From the NCBI GenBank assembly GCA_038244535.1, contig JBBRTJ010000005.1:9107-73106 (forward strand): 64,000 bases of DNA, read 5' to 3'. Positions 60,377-64,000 of the stretch are shown here, piece by piece. The first letter of the stretch is position 1. Every line of letters starts with the position of its first letter. The notes beneath the pieces are model-generated. The model saw nothing but the letters and a program-made list of their open reading frames with translations. It was not told where the DNA came from and searched no databases. The DNA is from JBBRTJ01 sp038244535. Lineage in GTDB: Bacteria; Actinomycetota; Acidimicrobiia; Acidimicrobiales; Ilumatobacteraceae. The translations under genes and the position numbers were made by a program.

Positions 60377-62332
60377 ATGGCCGACGAGCCGGGTGCAACG
60401 ATCGAGGACTACCTGCTCGAGGAGCGCCGCTTTCCGCCACCTGCGGGCTTCAAAGAGCAGTCGCTCGTGGCCGGCACGTTCCTCTACGACGAGGCGGCCG
60501 TGGACGACGAGGGGTTCTGGGCGCGGCAGGCCGCTGATCTGCTCACGTGGAGGAGCCCTTGGGACACCATCTGCGAGTGGGAGCTGCCGTACGCCACGTG
60601 GTTCGTCGGCGGGACGCTGAACGTCGCCGAGAACTGTCTCGACCGCCACGTTGCTGCTGGCCAACGCGACAAGGTCGCGATCCACTGGGTTGGTGAGCCA
60701 GGTGACACCCGCACGATCACCTACGGCGACTTGCTCGACGAGGTCAAGCGGTTCGCCAACGTGCTGATCAGCCTCGGCGTGGCCAAGGGCGATCGCGTGA
60801 ACATCTATCTGCCGATGGTGCCCGAGGCGGTGGTGGCGATGCTCGCTTGCGCCCGCATCGGGGCGGCGCACAGCGTCGTGTTCGGAGGCTTCTCGGCCAC
60901 GGCGCTGGCCGATCGGATCAACGATGCCGGGGCCAAGGTCCTGATCACCGCCGATGGCGGTTACCGCCGCGGCGAGGTGTTCCCGCTGAAGCCGCAGGCC
61001 GATCTCGCCGTTGCTGACGCGCCGAGTATCGAGCACGTCGTCGTCGTGCGCCGAGGCGGCAACGACGTGGCCATGGTGACGGGCCGTGACCACTGGTACC
61101 ACGATCTCATGGCCGAGGCGGCCGACGAGCACGTCGCCGAGCCGATGGACAGCGAGCAGCTGCTGTTCCTTCTCTACACCTCCGGCACCACGGGCAAGCC
61201 CAAGGGCATCATGCACACGAGCGGCGGCTACCTGGCCCAGGTCGCGTTCACCCACAAGTACGTCTTTGATCTGCACCCCGAGACCGACGTGTTCTGGTGC
61301 ACGGCAGACGTTGGATGGATCACCGGCCACAGCTACATCGTCTATGGCCCGCTGGCCAACGGAGCGACGCAGGTGATCTACGAGGGGGTGCCCAACCACC
61401 CTGGCCCTGACCGCCTGTGGCAGATCATCGAGCAGTACGGCGTCACCATCTTCTACACCGCGCCGACCGCGATCCGGACCTTCATGAAGTGGGGGGACGC
61501 CGAGCCCGCCAAGCACGATCTCTCGTCGCTCCGGCTCCTCGGCAGCGTGGGCGAGCCGATCAACCCGGAGGCGTGGATCTGGTACTGGGAGCACATCGGC
61601 GGTGGTCGCTGCCCCGTGGTCGACACGTGGTGGCAGACCGAGACCGGGGCGATCATGATCAGCCCGCTCCCGGGCGCGACCACCCTCAAGCCAGGGTCGG
61701 CGACGTTCCCGTTGCCTGGCATCGGTGCTGAGGTCGTGGATGAGGAGGGCGCACCGGTCACCCGCGGGGGCGGCTACTTGACCCTCACCCGCCCGTGGCC
61801 TTCGATGCTGCGGGGTATCTGGGGCGATCCGAGCCGGTACCAGGACACCTATTGGAGCCGGTTCGAGGGCCGCTACTTCGCTGGCGACGGCGCCAAGCTC
61901 GACGCCGAGGGGTACTTCTGGCTGCTCGGACGAGTCGACGACGTGATGAACGTGAGCGGCCACCGCATCTCCACCACAGAGGTCGAATCGGCGTTGGTCT
62001 CCCATCCCGCCGTTGCCGAGGCAGCCGTGGTCGGGGCCAACGATCCCACCACGGGTCAGGCGATCATCGCCTACGTCACGCTGCGGGGCGGGTTCGACGT
62101 CGGTGAGGCTGCGCTGCGAGACCACGTGGCGACGCAGATCGGCGCCATTGCCAAGCCCAAGACGATCTACTTCACGCCGGACCTGCCCAAGACCCGCAGC
62201 GGCAAGATCATGCGCCGACTGTTGCGCGACGTCGCTGAGGGCCGCAACCTGGGCGACACCACCACCTTGGCCGATGCCTCGGTGGTCGAGGAGATCCGGA
62301 CTCGGGCCACGGTGACGCCGACGGAGGAGTGA
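60377..62332 (+). CDS. acs: Acetyl-CoA synthetase
   Basis: 651 residues, the standard Acs length. ANL motifs: LLYTSGTTGKPKGIMHTSGG (A3), WWQTETGAIMISPLPG (A5, with the acetate-pocket Trp), and VDDVMNVSGHRISTTEVESA (A8). The C-terminal KTRSGKIMRRLLRD has the Lys that is reversibly acetylated to switch the enzyme off. It activates acetate to acetyl-CoA via acetyl-AMP. GEPINPEAW and YWEHIGGGRCPVVDTWWQTE are Acs-specific and separate it from longer-chain ligases. It converges with yajQ, 3 bases apart. Confidence 0.96.
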   Translation: MADEPGATIEDYLLEERRFPPPAGFKEQSLVAGTFLYDEAAVDDEGFWARQAADLLTWRSPWDTICEWELPYATWFVGGTLNVAENCLDRHVAAGQRDKVAIHWVGEPGDTRTITYGDLLDEVKRFANVLISLGVAKGDRVNIYLPMVPEAVVAMLACARIGAAHSVVFGGFSATALADRINDAGAKVLITADGGYRRGEVFPLKPQADLAVADAPSIEHVVVVRRGGNDVAMVTGRDHWYHDLMAEAADEHVAEPMDSEQLLFLLYTSGTTGKPKGIMHTSGGYLAQVAFTHKYVFDLHPETDVFWCTADVGWITGHSYIVYGPLANGATQVIYEGVPNHPGPDRLWQIIEQYGVTIFYTAPTAIRTFMKWGDAEPAKHDLSSLRLLGSVGEPINPEAWIWYWEHIGGGRCPVVDTWWQTETGAIMISPLPGATTLKPGSATFPLPGIGAEVVDEEGAPVTRGGGYLTLTRPWPSMLRGIWGDPSRYQDTYWSRFEGRYFAGDGAKLDAEGYFWLLGRVDDVMNVSGHRISTTEVESALVSHPAVAEAAVVGANDPTTGQAIIAYVTLRGGFDVGEAALRDHVATQIGAIAKPKTIYFTPDLPKTRSGKIMRRLLRDVAEGRNLGDTTTLADASVVEEIRTRATVTPTEE

Positions 62333-62335
62333 GCC

Positions 62336-62824
62336 TCAGTCTCGGAAGTTCGTGAACTGAAGGGGCAGCCCGAAGTCGCCTTCCTTCAGGGCGACGATGA
62401 CGGCCTGGAGGTCGTCGCGCTTCTTTCCGGTCACGCGGAGCTGGTCACCTTGGACCTGGCTCTGCACGCCCTTCAGCCCCTGATCCTTGATGAACCGGTT
62501 GAGCTCACGGGCCTTGTCCGCCGAGATGCCCACCGAGATGGTCGCCGTCTGACGCACCGTGGCCCCTGCCGCTTCCTCGACCTTGGCGAACTCGAGGCCT
62601 TTGAGTGACACGCCGCGCTTGACGAGCTTCTCCTCGAGCACCTGGCGCAAAGCCCGGAGGCGGTCCTCGCTGGCCGATCTGAGGGTGAAGGTCAGCTCGC
62701 TCTGCTCGATCGAGGAGTCGGTGCCCTTGAAGTCGTAGCGGGTGGCGAGCTCGCGCTGCGTCTGGTCAATCGCGTTGCGCACCTCTTGGTTGTCCACCTC
62801 GGAGACCACGTCGAAGGTCGGCAT
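62336..62824 (-). CDS. yajQ: YajQ-family nucleotide-binding protein
   Basis: 162 residues beginning MPTFDVVSEVDNQEVRNAID, with TRYDFKGTDSSIE and the C-terminal VRVTGKKRDDLQAV-like and GLPLQFTNFRD ends typical of YajQ. Two ferredoxin-like domains bind nucleotides; some members bind cyclic di-GMP. It is cytosolic. TAGGTT lies 7 bases before the ATG on the minus strand, suggesting a leaderless mRNA. Confidence 0.93.
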   Translation of the reverse strand: MPTFDVVSEVDNQEVRNAIDQTQRELATRYDFKGTDSSIEQSELTFTLRSASEDRLRALRQVLEEKLVKRGVSLKGLEFAKVEEAAGATVRQTATISVGISADKARELNRFIKDQGLKGVQSQVQGDQLRVTGKKRDDLQAVIVALKEGDFGLPLQFTNFRD

Positions 62825-62831
62825 GCCTTCC

Positions 62832-62837
62832 AACCTA
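62832..62837 (-). promoter_or_regulatory. Leaderless-type -10 box of yajQ
   Basis: On the minus strand TAGGTT lies 7 bases before the ATG at 62824. Confidence 0.45.
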
Positions 62838-62866
62838 GTGCCGGCTCCGTGCTCTCTCTGGGGAGC

Positions 62867-62872
62867 TAGGGT
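62867..62872 (+). promoter_or_regulatory. -10-like box of tRNA-Tyr
   Basis: TAGGGT ends 11 bases before the mature tRNA 5' end. Confidence 0.35.
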
Positions 62873-62883
62873 GTCGGCTCCCT

Positions 62884-62966
62884 GGGTCGGTGCCCGAGTG
62901 GCCAAAGGGAGCAGGCTGTAAACCTGCCGGCGCAAGCCTACGGAGGTTCAAATCCTTCCCGGCCCA
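62884..62966 (+). tRNA. tRNA-Tyr (anticodon GTA)
   Basis: 83 bases. The acceptor GGGTCGG pairs with CCGGCCC (one G-T pair), with discriminator A. The anticodon stem GCAGG/CCTGC encloses CTGTAAA, giving GTA. A long variable arm typical of class II tRNA-Tyr follows. The T arm is GGAGG-TTCAAAT-CCTTCC. CCA is not encoded. Confidence 0.95.
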
Positions 62967-62971
62967 CACCT

Positions 62972-62997
62972 GTCGCCCGCCGTCACCGGCGGGCGAC
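62972..62997. terminator. 10-bp hairpin between tRNA-Tyr and the GNAT gene
   Basis: GTCGCCCGCC (62972-62981) pairs perfectly with GGCGGGCGAC (62988-62997) around a 6-base loop. It lies 5 bases after tRNA-Tyr and 6 bases beyond the end of the convergent GNAT gene, so it could serve both. Confidence 0.65.
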
Positions 62998-63003
62998 GTC
63001 GCG

Positions 63004-63519
63004 TCAGCGGTGGCTCTGGCGGACGGGGCGTTCGCTGAGCAGGCACTGCATGAGCGCTACGTCGAGCCAGCGGTTGAACTTTCGGCCCACCTCGCGCTCG
63101 ACGCCGACGAGCTCGAACCCGCACCGGGCGTGCAGCGCCCTCGACGCGGTGCCGCCCGCCTCGATGCGGGCCATCACAGCGTGGAAGCCGCTCTCCGCGG
63201 CCACGTCGAGCACCCGTTCGAGCAGGAGGCGCCCGATGCCACGCCCATGGTGGTCCCGATCGACGTACACGGAGTCCTCGACGGTCGTTCGGTAGGCGGC
63301 CCGTTCCTTGTACGGCGAGATCGAGCTGAAGCCCACGACCTGGCCGGCGTCCTCCGCGACCACCGCAGCGAAGGCACCGGAGCGACCCACCAGCCAGGCC
63401 TCCTGGTCCTCAAGCGAACGCAGGACCAGGTCGAACGTCGCAGTCGACCCCTGGACCTCGAGGTTGTAGATGCGCCGGATGGCTTCGGCGTCGACCACCG
63501 TGGCGAGTCGGAGCAGCAT
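63004..63519 (-). CDS. GNAT-family N-acetyltransferase (phosphinothricin-acetyltransferase-like)
   Basis: 171 residues. LRLATVVDAEAIRRIYN at the start, SVYVDRDHHGRGIGRLLLER (acetyl-CoA pyrophosphate loop, motif A) and ALHARCGFELVGVEREVGRK (motif B) mark the PAT/YncA branch. It transfers acetyl from acetyl-CoA to an amine, often a small toxic amino acid or methionine sulfone. The exact substrate is unknown. TAGCGT lies 9 bases before the ATG on the minus strand. Confidence 0.88.
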   Translation of the reverse strand: MLLRLATVVDAEAIRRIYNLEVQGSTATFDLVLRSLEDQEAWLVGRSGAFAAVVAEDAGQVVGFSSISPYKERAAYRTTVEDSVYVDRDHHGRGIGRLLLERVLDVAAESGFHAVMARIEAGGTASRALHARCGFELVGVEREVGRKFNRWLDVALMQCLLSERPVRQSHR

Positions 63520-63528
63520 GAGGGCCCA

Positions 63529-63534
63529 ACGCTA
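63529..63534 (-). promoter_or_regulatory. Leaderless-type -10 box of the GNAT gene
   Basis: On the minus strand TAGCGT lies 9 bases before the ATG at 63519. Confidence 0.45.
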
Positions 63535-63627
63535 GCGGCCCCTTCAAGTCTGTTGAGGGAACACGCCTGGGCTCCGTCGTCGAAGGCAGCTATGCTGTCT
63601 GATCGGTCGTGGCCTCGCCGCGCCCGC

Positions 63628-63700
63628 GCCCTCTGAGCTCAGTCGGTAGAGCACAGCCATGGTAAGGCTGGTGTCGTGGGTTCGATTCCCACAGAGGGCT
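63628..63700 (+). tRNA. tRNA-Thr (anticodon GGT)
   Basis: 73 bases. The acceptor GCCCTCT pairs with AGAGGGC, with discriminator T. The anticodon stem CAGCC/GGCTG encloses ATGGTAA, giving GGT. The T arm GTGGG-TTCGATT-CCCAC is intact. A TATGCT box lies at 63591-63596 upstream. CCA is not encoded. Confidence 0.96.
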
Positions 63701-63727
63701 CCCCGGTCCGGGGCACACCCGGCCCGT

Positions 63728-63801
63728 GGCGGCGTAGCTCAGTTGGTTAGAGCACTCGGCTCATAATCGAGTGGTCGTCGGTTCGAGTCCGACCGCCGCT
63801 A
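63728..63801 (+). tRNA. tRNA-Met (anticodon CAT)
   Basis: 74 bases. The acceptor GGCGGCG pairs with CGCCGCT (G-T at the end), with discriminator A. The anticodon stem CTCGG/TCGAG encloses CTCATAA, giving CAT. The stem lacks the three G-C pairs of initiator tRNA, so it is the elongator Met type; a lysidine-modified Ile tRNA cannot be excluded. CCA is not encoded. Confidence 0.93.
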
Positions 63802-63852
63802 CCCCACCCCGCAGCACATCACCCATCACCACCGCAACGAGAGGTTGACACC

Positions 63853-63999
63853 ATGAGCAAGGCGAAGTTTGAGCGGTCGAAGCCGCATGTGAACATCTGG
63901 ACGATGGGACATATTGATCATGGTAAGACGACTTTGACGGCGGCGATCACGAAGACGTTGGCTGGTAAGGGTTTGGCGGAGTTCACGGCGTTTGATTAG
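63853..63999 (+). CDS. tuf: Elongation factor Tu, N-terminal 48 codons, ending in an in-frame TAG
   Basis: The sequence begins MSKAKFERSKPHVNIWTMGH and contains the GTP-binding P-loop GHIDHGKT (19-26), so this is the start of EF-Tu. GAGAGG precedes the ATG. Two points are abnormal: Trp16 stands where the family has Gly (NIGT), and TAG at 63997-63999 replaces the Glu codon expected after FD. Each is one G-to-T change from the normal codon. Codons here mostly end in G or T, unlike the C-rich usage elsewhere in the window. It may be a broken copy, or sequence error or a misjoin at the edge of an assembled piece. The position after tRNA-Thr and tRNA-Met is normal for tuf. Confidence 0.75.
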   Translation: MSKAKFERSKPHVNIWTMGHIDHGKTTLTAAITKTLAGKGLAEFTAFD

Positions 64000-64000
64000 A

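Overview
The window is about 64 kb of GC-rich chromosomal DNA, coded almost edge to edge on both strands. It reads as an actinobacterium. The evidence is an actinobacterial GlnR-like regulator beside glutamine synthetase and GlnE, a mycothiol glycosyltransferase (MshA) followed by a YbjN-type gene, a rex-hemA-hemC-hemD-hemB-hemL cluster, and menaquinone-type respiration. The b6-type split cytochrome b and the gene mix would fit a deep branch such as Acidimicrobiia, but that placement is an inference. No prophage, insertion sequence, CRISPR array or rRNA was seen.

Layout: 1-738 is the 3' end of a PLP decarboxylase. 739-7250 is a nitrogen-control block: GlnR-like regulator, two glutamine synthetases transcribed divergently, a VapC remnant, and glnE. 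7304-16317 is mixed housekeeping: nadE, a YgjP-like metalloprotease, a histidine phosphatase, MoaD/ThiS, an XRE regulator, mshA, ybjN, proC, a SAM hydrolase, a 28-residue membrane peptide and an acyl-CoA ligase-like gene. 17156-24875 is rex with the heme cluster. 24883-26951 (minus strand) holds a geranylgeranyl-reductase-like gene and a membrane-anchored cytochrome c.

27181-47382 is one unbroken 20-kb operon. It starts with a quinol:cytochrome c oxidoreductase made of a b6-type split cytochrome b, a Rieske protein, a diheme cytochrome c, a NuoI-like ferredoxin and two unrecognised membrane proteins. It runs straight into a complete 14-gene complex I (nuoA-N). 48180-58580 encodes a second complex I of 11 subunits (nuoABCDHIJKLMN) with no NADH-oxidising module (nuoEFG). 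A MidA/NDUFAF7-type methyltransferase follows it. The window ends with acs, yajQ, tRNA-Tyr, a GNAT acetyltransferase, tRNA-Thr, tRNA-Met and the first 48 codons of tuf, which meet an in-frame stop at the window edge.

How it fits together: Rex (17156) senses NADH/NAD+. A near-consensus Rex operator lies at 27153-27170, directly in front of the bc-complex/complex I operon, and a weaker one overlaps the rex promoter. This suggests that redox state controls heme synthesis and respiratory-chain expression together. The second complex I probably takes electrons from ferredoxin or another non-NADH donor. The adjacent MidA gene fits it, because only its NuoD carries the arginine that this family methylates. 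Many genes have a TANNNT hexamer 6-10 bases before the start codon, the signature of leaderless transcription.
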